Of a stretch of DNA of 64,000 bases, positions 29,227 to 40,290 are shown in pieces. The stretch spans positions 186,001-250,000 of the forward strand of contig LWTK01000105.1 in the NCBI GenBank assembly GCA_003326205.1. Reading direction: 5' to 3'. Under the pieces are notes generated by a model. That model worked only from the letters and a program-made list of their open reading frames with translations. It was not told the DNA's origin and did not search any database. Within the stretch, counting starts at the first letter, position 1. Each line of letters starts with the position of its first letter. Source of the DNA: Nostoc sp. ATCC 43529. GTDB taxonomy: Bacteria > Cyanobacteriota > Cyanobacteriia > Cyanobacteriales > Nostocaceae. The position numbers and the translations under genes are program-made.

Positions 29227-29352
29227 TAGGGATTACCAAGAAATAAATTATCCACTCTTGTGGGGTGGGCGTCTCGCCCGCCCGTAAACAGGGGCGGACA
29301 AGATGTCCACCCCACAAGAAAAGTTGTATATTTTTTTATCTGGAAGTCCCTT
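29227..29352. mobile_element. MITE-like foldback element, copy 2
   Basis: About 126 bp with imperfect terminal inverted repeats, TAGGGATTACCA at the left and TGGAAGTCCCTTA at the right, and an inner foldback TGTGGGGTGGGC / TCCACCCCACA. The same motifs in the same order occur at 17340-17439. The right terminus overlaps the stop codon of the HNH gene. Confidence 0.6.
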
Positions 29353-29887
29353 ACTCGTTTTCATTCAGGCGTTGTACGCTCCAAAAATGCTCTGCAAAGG
29401 CTACGGCGGGGTGAATTGGAGCTTTGGGTTTGGTTTTGAGTACCATAGAAGCTTCATGAGGAAGGCGATCGCTCTTGGTTGAGTTACACTTCTCGCAAGC
29501 TGTGACAACGTTATCCCAGGTGTGTTGTCCACCTTTGGAACGAGGAATCACATGGTCAAGGGTTAAACGCTTACCACTACCACAGTATTGGCAGGTGTGG
29601 TTATCGCGCTTGAGTACTTCACGACGATTCACAGGAGGTACTTTCCAGTGTCGTTCTGGATTACCCGTTGTCAAACGGATATGTTCCGGAACTTGTAGTA
29701 CAACACTGGGCGAACGGACTTCCCACTGCTTTGTACTGCCAAAATCCAATGATTCTGCTTGACCAGTAACTAACAGTACTATTGCTCGTTTGATGTTGAT
29801 GCGTGCCAATGGTAGGTAGTTCTTGGAGAAGACTACCACCGAATTTTGTAGTATGTGTGGTTGCTGAGTTTGCTGCTGGACTTGCAT
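29351..29887 (-). CDS. HNH endonuclease family protein
   Basis: A 178-aa protein with a C-terminal HNH domain: the zinc cysteines CQYC and CEKC flank the catalytic part 'LTLDHVIPRSKGG' and 'WDNVVTAC'. The N-terminal half (about 1-85) is a small domain common to cyanobacterial HNH proteins ('LPLARINIKRAIVLLVTGQAE'). DNA cleavage is expected from the family, but many chromosomal copies have unknown targets. A GAGGAG ribosome site lies 9 bp upstream of the ATG at 29887, preceded by a terminator-like hairpin. Its stop codon coincides with the end of a MITE-like repeat. Confidence 0.88.
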   Translation of the reverse strand: MQVQQQTQQPHILQNSVVVFSKNYLPLARINIKRAIVLLVTGQAESLDFGSTKQWEVRSPSVVLQVPEHIRLTTGNPERHWKVPPVNRREVLKRDNHTCQYCGSGKRLTLDHVIPRSKGGQHTWDNVVTACEKCNSTKSDRLPHEASMVLKTKPKAPIHPAVAFAEHFWSVQRLNENE

Positions 29888-29911
29888 GTGTAAAAACTCC
29901 TCATAAAAATA

Positions 29912-29942
29912 ACCCCCACCTCTGGTTACCAGGAGCGGGGGT
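29912..29942 (-). terminator. Terminator-like hairpin in the HNH gene leader
   Basis: On the minus strand a stem of ACCCCCGCTCCTGGT with ACCAGAGGTGGGGGT (two internal mismatches) is followed by TTATTTTTAT. It lies 25 bp upstream of the HNH start codon, so it either ends an upstream transcript or attenuates the HNH gene. Confidence 0.6.
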
Positions 29943-30193
29943 CAGGTCGTTGGTACTTTTTCCCTAGTTATGGGCGCTATGAGACAGTTGCACCTCCCGC
30001 TGTCGATTATTCGATCTGGATTGAATACTAGAGCGATCGCTCCTATAATGCTTTCACTTGCACGCTGAGCCACTAATAACCGATACGCCCTCTCAAACGC
30101 ATACGCGCCAGGTATTCTGCCTGAACCCTTGCTCGGTTGACAATGCATCATGCTATCAATGGTTGAAGAGAATTTGCCGATCGTCGAGAACAT

Positions 30194-32625
<2,432 letters not shown>

Positions 32626-32632
32626 TGCCACT

Positions 32633-33415
32633 CTACCTCAATCCCTGCTCTTGCAATCTCTCATTTACCCAAGCCATATCTGCTTCTGACAAAGTAGGAA
32701 TTGGAGGGCGGCTGTAATTAATTCTTAAATCGTAACTGCCCTGGTTGTAAATATCATTGAGTAATAGATTTAAGTTGATAATTGGTTTAGGTTCGCCAGC
32801 CCTAAGCGGCACTGAAAAATCAGGAATTTCATCTTGCAAATTAAACCCATAAAGTTTAGCTTTGGGACGAGTTTCGCTATCACTCACCACGATCCGATAG
32901 AGGCTTGGCAAAAAATTTCCGACCATTTGCATTGGATTCCCCTGGCGCAATAAATCAATTTCAACGAAGTGAGTTGCACTGCCCAAAATCTTGAGCCGTT
33001 TTGTTTCGTATTGGAGCCGCCCAATTCCTACCTGTTTATTTTTTGGAAAAAGCACCTCAATGATGGTCACAACCTCCTCAGTTTCCACAGCGCGAATTTC
33101 TAAGTATGCTTCTGTCAGAATCTCTGGTAAGGGTAGCATCACCTCAATGGGCTGGGTTGTTGGAGCAACTGCAAGATTGGATTCAGTCGGTGGCGGTAAA
33201 GAGAGCGAACTTTGCACCGAAACATCGGGTATGCCCACAAGCAGTGCAGTATCTCCATTCACCTCATACACACGCTCCTCGATCGCCACAATATACTTGG
33301 GACGAAGCTTAGGGGCAAGATCGTTGGCGATCGCTGTAATTAACCGATGGTGGATTCCTGCCCACAGAGAAGGATGTTCTAGATAGGGATTCATACCGGG
33401 AAATGGAGAAGGCAT
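32633..33415 (-). CDS. DUF4058 family protein
   Basis: A 260-aa protein. The start 'MPSPFPGMNPYLEHPSLW' at 33415 is the hallmark of the DUF4058 family, which is common and multicopy in cyanobacteria. The core 'ELRAVETEEVVTIIEVLFPKNK'-like region resembles a nuclease-type alpha/beta fold (E-x-K with hydrophobic strands), but a catalytic role is not established. The frame remains open to 33514; the family start is preferred. It is convergent with ligA. Confidence 0.82.
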   Translation of the reverse strand: MPSPFPGMNPYLEHPSLWAGIHHRLITAIANDLAPKLRPKYIVAIEERVYEVNGDTALLVGIPDVSVQSSLSLPPPTESNLAVAPTTQPIEVMLPLPEILTEAYLEIRAVETEEVVTIIEVLFPKNKQVGIGRLQYETKRLKILGSATHFVEIDLLRQGNPMQMVGNFLPSLYRIVVSDSETRPKAKLYGFNLQDEIPDFSVPLRAGEPKPIINLNLLLNDIYNQGSYDLRINYSRPPIPTLSEADMAWVNERLQEQGLR

Positions 33416-33654
33416 AACTGAAACTCCCACGGCTATCAAACTATCGCTTTTGCTCAGTTTAACAAAAACCGACCTCAAACGCTTGTCCTGCAAGGCATTG
33501 ACACGGCTAGACAAAAAATCTAGGGTTTTGGCGACGTGTGTTGATGAACATCCAATAGAATATTTTACCGATATAGTTGGGTAAATTTTGGTATTTTTGG
33601 TAGGATTCTAGCTAGTATCAATTTGATGAAAAAAACCTCTTAAGCGCCTTTTCC

Positions 33655-34449
33655 ATGAAAAGAAGACAAATTCTTGGCTTTTTGGGTATTGCAGTTGCTG
33701 GTTTATTGCTAGCAATTGGTTTACCGTTAGTTACTCCTTCTCTCGTAACTGCACAGCCAAACAACATACTTGTGTCAGCTGCCGCTAGCTTAAAAGATGC
33801 ACTGGAAGAAATTAAGCCTCTGTACCAACAAAGTAAATCAAATGTGAATATTACTTATAACTTTGGGGCTTCTGGTGCTTTACAGCAACAAATTGAGCAA
33901 GGTGCGCCAGCGGATATTTTTATTTCAGCAGGAAAAAAACAAGTAGATGCCTTAGAACAAAAAGGACTCCTTTTGCCAGGTAGCCGTGGTAATTTAGCAA
34001 ATAACCGTCTGGTTTTGGTAGTAGCTCAGGATGTTGTGGGTGTCACTAGCTTCTATAATTTAACTGATGAGAAGATTAAGAAAATTGCGATCGGTGAAGC
34101 CAGAAGCGTACCAGCAGGGCAATATGGAGAGCAAGTTTTAAAGAAATTGAAACTTTACGATCGCCTTAAACCCAAATTAGTCTTTGCTAACAACGTGCGT
34201 CAAGTCTTAGCAGCAGTAGAAACTGGTAACGCCCAAGCCGGTCTAGTTTATGCCACTGATGCCAAAATTTCCAACAAGGTAAAAGTTGTAGTCGCTGCTG
34301 ATGAGAAATTTCACTCACCGATAGTCTATCCCATCGCTGTCCTCAAAAGCAGTAAAAATCCTTCTACTGCAAAGGAGTTTGTCCAATTTTTATCTAGCGC
34401 TCAAGCCAAAGATGTACTCAAAAAATATGGGTTTATTGTGCCTAAATAG
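33655..34449 (+). CDS. modA: Molybdate-binding periplasmic protein
   Basis: A 264-aa ABC transporter substrate-binding protein for molybdate (possibly tungstate). A signal peptide with twin arginine-like start (MKRRQILGFLGIAVAGLLLA) is followed by the ModA motifs 'VSAAASLKDALEEIKPLY', 'NFGASGALQQQIEQGAPADI' and 'GLVYATDAKI'. Serines and the alanine backbone in these loops hold the oxyanion. The permease and ATPase genes (modB, modC) are not next to it, so it depends on genes elsewhere. A foldback repeat follows. Confidence 0.92.
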   Translation: MKRRQILGFLGIAVAGLLLAIGLPLVTPSLVTAQPNNILVSAAASLKDALEEIKPLYQQSKSNVNITYNFGASGALQQQIEQGAPADIFISAGKKQVDALEQKGLLLPGSRGNLANNRLVLVVAQDVVGVTSFYNLTDEKIKKIAIGEARSVPAGQYGEQVLKKLKLYDRLKPKLVFANNVRQVLAAVETGNAQAGLVYATDAKISNKVKVVVAADEKFHSPIVYPIAVLKSSKNPSTAKEFVQFLSSAQAKDVLKKYGFIVPK

Positions 34450-34472
34450 CTAGCAGTTTATGTCAATTATAG

Positions 34473-34531
34473 GTTTGTAGTCAGCACTTTAGTGCTTAAA
34501 AAAAATAAAGACTAAAGTCTTTACTACAAAC
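34473..34531. repeat. Foldback repeat of nested palindromes
   Basis: GTTTGTAGT and ACTACAAAC close a structure that contains AGCACTTTAGTGCT and AAAGACTAAAGTCTTT. It follows modA and is non-coding. Confidence 0.65.
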
Positions 34532-34829
34532 ACCTTTATAGGAATCTGATTTGATTTATGAAAAAATCTAAGTAAGTATCTGTAGTGGCGTGACAAGCTT
34601 TAAATGTTGTAATAGATTTTGGATGAAATGGAAATATAAAAACACTGAATTTAGTGTATCTCCAAGACAAAAATTATACTTTCAAACGTTATTAACAAAA
34701 AATAATTAATTACAATAATGTCTGTTTTAAAAGTATGTAAACACTAAATTTTATAACTTTTGGTTGATGAGATTGCTAGTTAATCAAACGAAAATTCTCC
34801 TAGATTTCAAAAAATCTGAAGCAAAAAAT

Positions 34830-34991
34830 ATGTCCAGAATCAAAATTACTGACTTACAACCTGACAATCAAGTTAAAGTACGGAAACTATCTCAGGCAGA
34901 TATGAAGGCAATCACTGGAGGAATTCAAGTGAGGCTTTTAGGTGATAATTTTGTCGATTTAATATTCAACGGTTTTATATTGACGATTTAA
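34830..34991 (+). CDS. Small peptide with double-glycine leader
   Basis: A 53-aa peptide. The leader 'KVRKLSQADMKAITGG' has the hydrophobic spacing and Gly-Gly of peptides cut by C39-peptidase ABC exporters (bacteriocins and related secreted peptides); the mature part would be about 22 residues (IQVRLLGDNFVDLIFNGFIL). The frame is open from 34764, but the ATG at 34830 gives a normal leader. No exporter or maturation gene is adjacent, so transport would be provided elsewhere. It is followed by a strong hairpin terminator. Confidence 0.6.
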   Translation: MSRIKITDLQPDNQVKVRKLSQADMKAITGGIQVRLLGDNFVDLIFNGFILTI

Positions 34992-35032
34992 ATTTAGCAG
35001 CACATTCAACAGACAAAGACTCTACAAGAATT

Positions 35033-35065
35033 AAGCGCAACCCACTGTATTGTTGGGTTGCGCTT
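35033..35065. terminator. Bidirectional terminator hairpin
   Basis: AAGCGCAACCCA (35033-35044) pairs with TGGGTTGCGCTT (35054-35065), between the convergent peptide gene and peroxiredoxin gene. Confidence 0.8.
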
Positions 35066-35076
35066 CTCTGCTATAT

Positions 35077-35634
35077 TTAAGAAGCCGCAGATTGTAATTT
35101 TTCTAGTCGTGCTAGTACTTCTGAACTGTGAATAGTTGGGTTAACTTTCACAAAAGTTTCCCGCAAAGTACCTTGAGGATCGATAATAAAACTGTGGCGC
35201 ATAGATAAGAAACTCAGCCACGAACCGTAAGCTTTACTCACTGAACCGTCTGTGTCAGCCAGCAGAGGAAATTTTAGTCCCTCTGAATCACAAAATTTAG
35301 CGTGGGAATCAATGTCATCAGCACTCACACCGAGAATTTGAGTGTTTTTTTCCAGATATTTGGGTAAATCTTCCTGGAAACGACGAGCTTCTATAGTACA
35401 ACCGGAAGTGAAATCTTTGGGATAAAAGTACAAAACTACCCACTTACCGCGAAAGTCAGAGAGGGAAATTTTGCCATCACCTGTGTTGGTTGGCAAGGTA
35501 AACTCTGGTGCAGGTTGATTAATTGTAGGAAGTTTACCACCAAGAGCATCGGCAGTAGGGATAAAGTTCAGCCAGCTGATAATAGAAATACAGCTGGCAA
35601 ATAATATGCTTAAAAAAGTGCGGCGTGAAATCAT
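35077..35634 (-). CDS. Peroxiredoxin Q/BCP-type, exported
   Basis: A 185-aa thiol peroxidase of the BCP/PrxQ type, which reduces hydroperoxides. An N-terminal signal peptide (RRTFLSILFASCISIISWL, probably cleaved near ADA) sends it to the periplasm or thylakoid lumen. The peroxidatic cysteine is in 'DFTSGCTIEARRFQ'. In many PrxQ proteins a resolving cysteine sits five residues later; here that place is Arg, so another cysteine ('AKFCDSEG') or an external thiol must do the job. The ATG at 35634 precedes the signal peptide; the frame is open to 35664. It is followed by sipA upstream on the same strand (58 bp). Confidence 0.88.
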   Translation of the reverse strand: MISRRTFLSILFASCISIISWLNFIPTADALGGKLPTINQPAPEFTLPTNTGDGKISLSDFRGKWVVLYFYPKDFTSGCTIEARRFQEDLPKYLEKNTQILGVSADDIDSHAKFCDSEGLKFPLLADTDGSVSKAYGSWLSFLSMRHSFIIDPQGTLRETFVKVNPTIHSSEVLARLEKLQSAAS

Positions 35635-35691
35635 GGTGCAAACCAGAATGACAACTTTACACAAGTTTACAATTCCTGGTTGCTACTAATC

Positions 35692-35934
35692 TCACTCTGA
35701 TTCAGATTCGGGAGAAATATCTGTAGTTTCGATGTATTGGCTATCTAGGAGAAAGGCGCCTTTAGCGAAGCGAATACCCCAATATCCGCCGGGTCTACGG
35801 TCAAGAACTATACCTTCTTCGCCAATGTGAATTACATCGGGGGGGCGAAGCATGGGCATAGGTTCAGCAGTTTTGACGTAGGGCGGTAGCGCTACAACAC
35901 GGACTTTACTACCAATAGGAAATTCTTTAGACAT
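35692..35934 (-). CDS. sipA: SipA (DUF3148), NblS-interacting protein
   Basis: An 80-aa SH3-like small protein matching cyanobacterial SipA/DUF3148: 'FPIGSKVRVVALPPYVKTAE', 'PPDVIHIGEEGIVLDRRPGG' and 'YWGIRFAKGAFLLDSQYIE'. SipA binds the histidine kinase NblS (Hik33) and stimulates signalling in high-light and stress responses. The acidic C-terminal tail (SPESESE) is variable in the family. The peroxiredoxin gene follows 58 bp downstream on the same strand; co-transcription would fit oxidative-stress control. Confidence 0.82.
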   Translation of the reverse strand: MSKEFPIGSKVRVVALPPYVKTAEPMPMLRPPDVIHIGEEGIVLDRRPGGYWGIRFAKGAFLLDSQYIETTDISPESESE

Positions 35935-36208
35935 CTTGAAAAAGCTAGCTTCAAAATAGGGAGTAGTTAGATATTCGATTAATTGCGTCTCTATGGAGTG
36001 GAGGGAAGCAACCTTTTGATCTTTGCTTGGAAGATTTTCCCGCTGTTGACTAGCTTCAAAATCGAGGATGGGGAGTAGTGATTTAGCAAAGCCAAATCAC
36101 TACGGGGTTTAGGGGTCAAGAGATTTTACACTCTTGTTGTGTGAGTGATTATAGCAAGTTGCAGTGGTTAGCACAACTGAGCTAACGTACAATGATTTCA
36201 TTTTTAAC

Positions 36209-36320
36209 AGGACTTACGCAAAAATCACGAAAAAGCTTAATTTATCGAACCGCCAAGACGCCTTCGCGAAGCGTCTCGAAGAGAAGAACGCCAAGAATTG
36301 ATAGAGTTTGCGTAAGTCCT
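36209..36320. mobile_element. MITE-like element, copy 2 (AGGACTTACGCA termini)
   Basis: A 112-bp element with perfect 12-bp inverted repeats AGGACTTACGCA (36209-36220) and TGCGTAAGTCCT (36309-36320). The interior contains a foldback GACGCCTTCGCGAAGCGTC. Copy 1 is at 8636. The surrounding gap (35935-36518) also has GGGTATG-type heptamers at about 36359-36392. Confidence 0.75.
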
Positions 36321-36518
36321 ATTTAAGTATGTCTATTCCATTGAATTGAAAACAAAATGGGCATGGAGCATTGGGTATGGGGTATGGGGCAGAGGGAAAA
36401 ACTCTTTTCCCTTGCTCTCTCATCTCCCTACTCCTAGCTTAAAAATAGGGAAAGGGAAAGGAGATTGATTTTTCCCCTTTCCCATCTTCTGCAAGAAGTC
36501 TGTATAATTCTTTAATTC

Positions 36519-37034
36519 TTAGGCTATGGAAAAAAGTGCCTGGACATTAGTCAAGGGTAAGTGCCACAGTTTTTCCGGTTGCCAAGTATCTGGATCAAAG
36601 TTGGAGTGAAGACCGCGTTGGTATGCTTGCCAGAGTCGATCCCAACTAAATTGTTGTTGAGAATTTAAGTTTTTATGGATGACTCGCAACAATCCCAGCC
36701 CCAGCATCAAGTTAGTGATAGTAAATTTTGTACCTAATAAAAATGCCTGTAATTCTGCTTCGCCAATGGGGTCTGTGCCGTAACCTGTGAGAACGTGAAC
36801 CCCGTCATGGAGTTGTTTGCGGCGGCTACCTGTGGTGAAGGGTGTTAGGTTGTGTTCGTGGAGGAAATTTGCCCAAGTTCTGCCAAATGTGGCAGTAGGA
36901 AGGGAACGCAATTTTTCTATTTCGACAATTTGAGAAACATTTTTTCCCTGTATTTCTGTTAAGCGATCGAGTAGATCTAATAGTTTTTGTATGCGAGCAG
37001 GAAGATTTGGGGAAGCGGCAGAGGGTTGCATCAT
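36519..37034 (-). CDS. Coq4-family protein
   Basis: A 171-aa helical protein with the Coq4 zinc-binding motif HDGVHVLTGYGTDPIGE (HDxxHxxxG). Coq4 organises and acts in ubiquinone synthesis in eukaryotes and proteobacteria; cyanobacteria make plastoquinone, so a quinone-related or more general role is inferred. Length is shorter than mitochondrial Coq4 but close to bacterial members. It stands between the MITE-like repeat and the LTxxQ gene, all on the minus strand. Confidence 0.7.
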   Translation of the reverse strand: MMQPSAASPNLPARIQKLLDLLDRLTEIQGKNVSQIVEIEKLRSLPTATFGRTWANFLHEHNLTPFTTGSRRKQLHDGVHVLTGYGTDPIGEAELQAFLLGTKFTITNLMLGLGLLRVIHKNLNSQQQFSWDRLWQAYQRGLHSNFDPDTWQPEKLWHLPLTNVQALFSIA

Positions 37035-37106
37035 AATCTATCTTGGGATGAGATGGGCAACAGTGCTCATCTCAAACTGATTAACTCTTTTGTTAAAGAT
37101 TAGAGG

Positions 37107-37610
37107 TTATTGAGAATTGCGTTGTTGACGACGCTGTTTGAAGTTTTGCTGAATTTGTTCGAGTTTTTGCCGCTGTTCGGAGGTTAAGACTCCTTGAATT
37201 TGTTGTTTCTCGGATTCTCGGATTTGTCGCATTTGGGTTTTTTGTGCTTCGGTCAGATTTAAGTCTGCAAAGTTCTTCCATCCACCTCGACGCTGACCCG
37301 CTTGGCGTTGACCTTGTTGACCTGCTTGGCGCTGAGCCTGACGCGCTTGCTTAGCTGCTTCTAACTTTGCTTTTTGTTCTGGAGTCAAAACTGCTTCCCA
37401 TTTAGCACGGCTATCCTGGCGAATTGCCTGAATTTGGCTTTTTTGGGCATCGGTTAGCCCCAATTCTGCCCAAGGGCCCTTTGTTTTTTGTGGAGTTTGT
37501 GCAAGGAGCAGGGGTGAGGGAGAGGCTGTTTGAGCTACGACAGCAAAGGAAGTTGCAGTTAAACTTAAAGCGATCGCTCCTGCAATCAATGATAATGTTT
37601 TGAGTTTCAT
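37107..37610 (-). CDS. Spy/CpxP-like LTxxQ-motif periplasmic protein
   Basis: A 167-aa exported protein. After a signal peptide (LKTLSLIAGAIALSLTATSF) come two related helical units, each with 'LGLTDAQKSQIQAIR' or 'LNLTEAQKTQMRQIR' and 'VLTPEQKAKLE' or 'VLTSEQRQKLE'. These LTxxQ motifs define the Spy/CpxP family of ATP-independent periplasmic chaperones. The stretch between the units is rich in Gln, Arg and Gly. The A/B repeat layout is clear. The divergent neighbour is a two-component pair (37854), which may respond to envelope stress; that link is inference. Confidence 0.85.
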   Translation of the reverse strand: MKLKTLSLIAGAIALSLTATSFAVVAQTASPSPLLLAQTPQKTKGPWAELGLTDAQKSQIQAIRQDSRAKWEAVLTPEQKAKLEAAKQARQAQRQAGQQGQRQAGQRRGGWKNFADLNLTEAQKTQMRQIRESEKQQIQGVLTSEQRQKLEQIQQNFKQRRQQRNSQ

Positions 37611-37767
37611 TACTTATTTAGTGGTTCTTGCCTGTGTGGATGCCACCATCATAAGAATTTATCTTCAATACTCACATGAGGAGAAAGTCACGGTTATGCC
37701 CATGACTTTAGTCATGATTCAATTATGACAAATGTGACTGACAATAATAGAAGTTAAGAGTTAGGAG

Positions 37768-37832
37768 TAGAGACACGATTAATCGCTTCTCTACAAAAGT
37801 TAGGGGTAGAGACGCGATTAATCGCGTCTCTA
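37768..37832. repeat. Two tandem TAGAGACGCGATTA palindromes
   Basis: A 26-bp palindrome at 37807-37832 is perfect; the copy at 37768-37793 has two changes. Both sit in a direct repeat of about 39 bp with AAAGTTAGG between them, just upstream of the histidine kinase gene. Confidence 0.7.
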
Positions 37833-37853
37833 GAAAAGTTAGGTGTTATCAGC

Positions 37854-39119
37854 ATGAATCCTCTAATTCAAATTAAAAAACATCCTTTTCCGTCTCTGCT
37901 TTATTTAGAATGGATATTACTGACAATCACTGCTTTAATAGCAGTTATCCCGCCTCCTTTACGCCGCTTTCGCCCTAGACGGGCAGAGCTATCAATTTGT
38001 GGAACATTTCCAGATTTATCAGTTTGTAATTTCTTGCCAGAATTATCAATTTATAGTCTGATTATTTTTGCATTAATGGGGTTATGGTTACCCAAAAGTA
38101 ATTATAAAAGTAAATTAATATACACAACTTTTCAAATTGTATTGATTTTAGTAACTGGACTTTTTGGTGAAAGATTTGCTCGTCTTTTTCCGTTTCTTTA
38201 TATAATTTTAGTGACTCGCAGTTGCCTAATTTTTAAGTTACCTGGGCGTTTATTCATGACGAGTCTGTCATTTACTTTATTTTTACTGACTACACAATTA
38301 AAATATCAATTATTCAGTTTTCAATCTTCTCCACAAGCTCAAGAACGTTTTCGATTTCTGAGCTTGAATTGGTCTTTGGTGTTTGGTCTGAGTTTAGTTT
38401 TTGTATTGTTGATGATGAATGCTGTATTATCTGAACGGCACAGTCGCGAAAAACTAGCTATTGCTAATGAAAAACTTCGCGAATATGCTATGCGAATTGA
38501 AAATCAAGCTACCTTGGAAGAAAGAAACCGCATTGCTCGTGAAATTCATGATTCATTAGGACATTCTCTAACTGCTTTAAATCTCCAATTAGAAACTGCT
38601 TTAAAACTGTGGCAATCTAATCCAATTAAGGCTGAGACATTTTTAGCAACGGCAAAGGAATTAGGTTCAAAAGCCCTCAAGGATGTCCGTCAATCTGTTT
38701 CAACTATGCGTTCTAATCCTTTACAAGAGGAATCTTTAGAACGTGCGATCGCTGGTCTTGTAGAAGATTTTCATCGCTCAAATAGTATTTTACCAATTTA
38801 TCAAATTAATCTGGAATATTCTTTACCGCCTGAAATTAATACTGCTATTTATCGGATTACTCAAGAATCTTTGACAAATATTTCTAAATATGCATCTGCA
38901 ACAGAAATTAAAATAGAACTCACGACCATCAAAAGCAATTTAAGATTGATAATTCAAGATAATGGTAGAGGTTTTGATATCAGGCAAAATACCACTGGGT
39001 TTGGACTTCATAGTATGCGCGATCGCACTTTAGCACTTGGAGGTGAATTTAATATTAATACTACTCCTGGTTCTGGTTGCAAAATTATAGTTAATATACC
39101 CTTAACGAGGTTAACATGA
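37854..39119 (+). CDS. NarL-type sensor histidine kinase
   Basis: A 421-aa membrane kinase. The N-terminal half has about five to six hydrophobic segments (residues about 15-190). A coiled linker ('NEKLREYAMRIENQATLEE') leads to the HisKA_3 dimerisation domain with phospho-acceptor H232 in 'IAREIHDSLGHSLTALNLQL', and an HATPase domain with 'ITQESLTNISKYASAT', DNGRGFD and 'GFGLHSMRDR'. It phosphorylates the response regulator whose gene overlaps its stop by 4 bp (ATGA). The signal is not visible; the membrane part is of the undefined type. Confidence 0.92.
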   Translation: MNPLIQIKKHPFPSLLYLEWILLTITALIAVIPPPLRRFRPRRAELSICGTFPDLSVCNFLPELSIYSLIIFALMGLWLPKSNYKSKLIYTTFQIVLILVTGLFGERFARLFPFLYIILVTRSCLIFKLPGRLFMTSLSFTLFLLTTQLKYQLFSFQSSPQAQERFRFLSLNWSLVFGLSLVFVLLMMNAVLSERHSREKLAIANEKLREYAMRIENQATLEERNRIAREIHDSLGHSLTALNLQLETALKLWQSNPIKAETFLATAKELGSKALKDVRQSVSTMRSNPLQEESLERAIAGLVEDFHRSNSILPIYQINLEYSLPPEINTAIYRITQESLTNISKYASATEIKIELTTIKSNLRLIIQDNGRGFDIRQNTTGFGLHSMRDRTLALGGEFNINTTPGSGCKIIVNIPLTRLT

Positions 39120-39784
39120 GTATTAAAGTATTGTTGGTAGATGACCAAAGTTTAATTCGTCAAGGATTAAGAGCCTTGTTAGAACTAGAACCAGATTTAG
39201 AAATAGTAGGAGAAGCAGAAAACGGTAAAGAAGCGATTAATTTGGTTGGTCAATATCAACCAGATGTCGTATTGTTAGATATCAGAATGCCCATTATGGA
39301 TGGAGTTGCAGCTACACGAGAAATCCAAAAAAATTTTAGCAAAACGAAGATTTTAGTACTCACAACTTTTGATGATAATGAATATGTTTCCGCAGCTTTA
39401 CAAAGTGGTGCAATGGGTTATTTATTGAAAGATACACCCTCAGAAGAATTAGCTGTTGCTATTCGCGCTGTTTATAAAGGATACACTCAATTAGGACCAG
39501 GAATAGTCAAAAAACTGTTGACTCAGTTTTCTCACCCTACACCAACTCAGTCACCACCTATACCATCTGGTTTAGCTGAACTAACTCCCAGAGAAAAGGA
39601 AGTTTTGCGATTAATTGCTATAGGTGCTAGTAACCGAGAAATTGCTCAGGAACTCTATATTTCTGAGGGGACAGTAAAAAACCATGTTACAAATATTTTA
39701 AACAGGTTGAATTTGCGCGATCGCACTCAAGCTGCGATTTGGGCAAATAGCTATTTATCTTATTTGAATGACCAAATTATTTAA
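39116..39784 (+). CDS. NarL/FixJ-family response regulator
   Basis: A 222-aa regulator. The receiver domain (about 4-120) has the phosphorylated aspartate D55 in 'DVVLLDIRMPIMDG', threonine in 'ILVLTTFDD' and lysine in 'GYLLKDTPSEE'. A LuxR-type helix-turn-helix follows ('LTPREKEVLRLIAIGASNRE', 'SEGTVKNHVTNILNRL'). It is coupled by overlap to the kinase gene. Its end overlaps the convergent deaminase gene by 8 bp. Targets are unknown; the divergent LTxxQ gene is a candidate. Confidence 0.94.
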   Translation: MSIKVLLVDDQSLIRQGLRALLELEPDLEIVGEAENGKEAINLVGQYQPDVVLLDIRMPIMDGVAATREIQKNFSKTKILVLTTFDDNEYVSAALQSGAMGYLLKDTPSEELAVAIRAVYKGYTQLGPGIVKKLLTQFSHPTPTQSPPIPSGLAELTPREKEVLRLIAIGASNREIAQELYISEGTVKNHVTNILNRLNLRDRTQAAIWANSYLSYLNDQII

Positions 39785-40223
39785 ATAACTGCAAACATTC
39801 ATCTTTTAAAACGCCTTTAGTTACTTTAATGCTCCTAAATGACTGAGCAATTACTTCTTCGCAAGATATGTTAATTTGTGATTGATTAGCCAAAATTAAA
39901 TCTTGGATTGAAGCACCATACACAATTTCTGATAAACCACTCCAAACACAAGCAGCTGCACACATTGGACAAGGTTCGCCAGTTGTATATATGCTATAAC
40001 CTTCTAAAGAGGGGTTTTTAAGTTTAGCTGTTAAACTACGAATGGCGTTGATTTCTGCATGGGCTGATGGATCGTTGTCTCTTTTGACAGTATTATGACT
40101 TACGGCGATAACTTCGTTATCTTTAACAATCACCGCACCGTAAGGTGCATCACCTTTTTTGGCTTCTGCCAATGCTAAACGCATAAAATATTCTGAGTTC
40201 ATATCAGTTGGAGATAACATCAA
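39777..40223 (-). CDS. Nucleoside/nucleobase deaminase (CDA-fold)
   Basis: A 148-aa zinc deaminase of the tRNA-adenosine/guanine deaminase group. Catalytic motifs: 'SAHAEINAI' (zinc His and catalytic Glu) and 'TGEPCPMCAAACVWSGL' (two zinc Cys). The C-terminus resembles guanine deaminase-type proteins more than TadA. It may act on guanine, cytosine or a related base. Starts at 40223 or at the ATG at 40202 (MNSEYFMRLALAEA) are both possible; the shorter matches usual family starts. It overlaps the regulator gene tail by 8 bp. Confidence 0.85.
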   Translation of the reverse strand: MMLSPTDMNSEYFMRLALAEAKKGDAPYGAVIVKDNEVIAVSHNTVKRDNDPSAHAEINAIRSLTAKLKNPSLEGYSIYTTGEPCPMCAAACVWSGLSEIVYGASIQDLILANQSQINISCEEVIAQSFRSIKVTKGVLKDECLQLFK

Positions 40224-40290
40224 GACAATGTTTAATCATATCGTGTTTCTAATGCTATAACTAGGAATTAAAATTGGTTAATGGTCGAAT

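Noticed and set aside
29942-30193. Minus-strand frame of 83 codons upstream of the HNH gene
   Set aside because: No hydrophobic or domain pattern and no clear ribosome binding site; it abuts the terminator hairpin. Left unannotated as probably chance.
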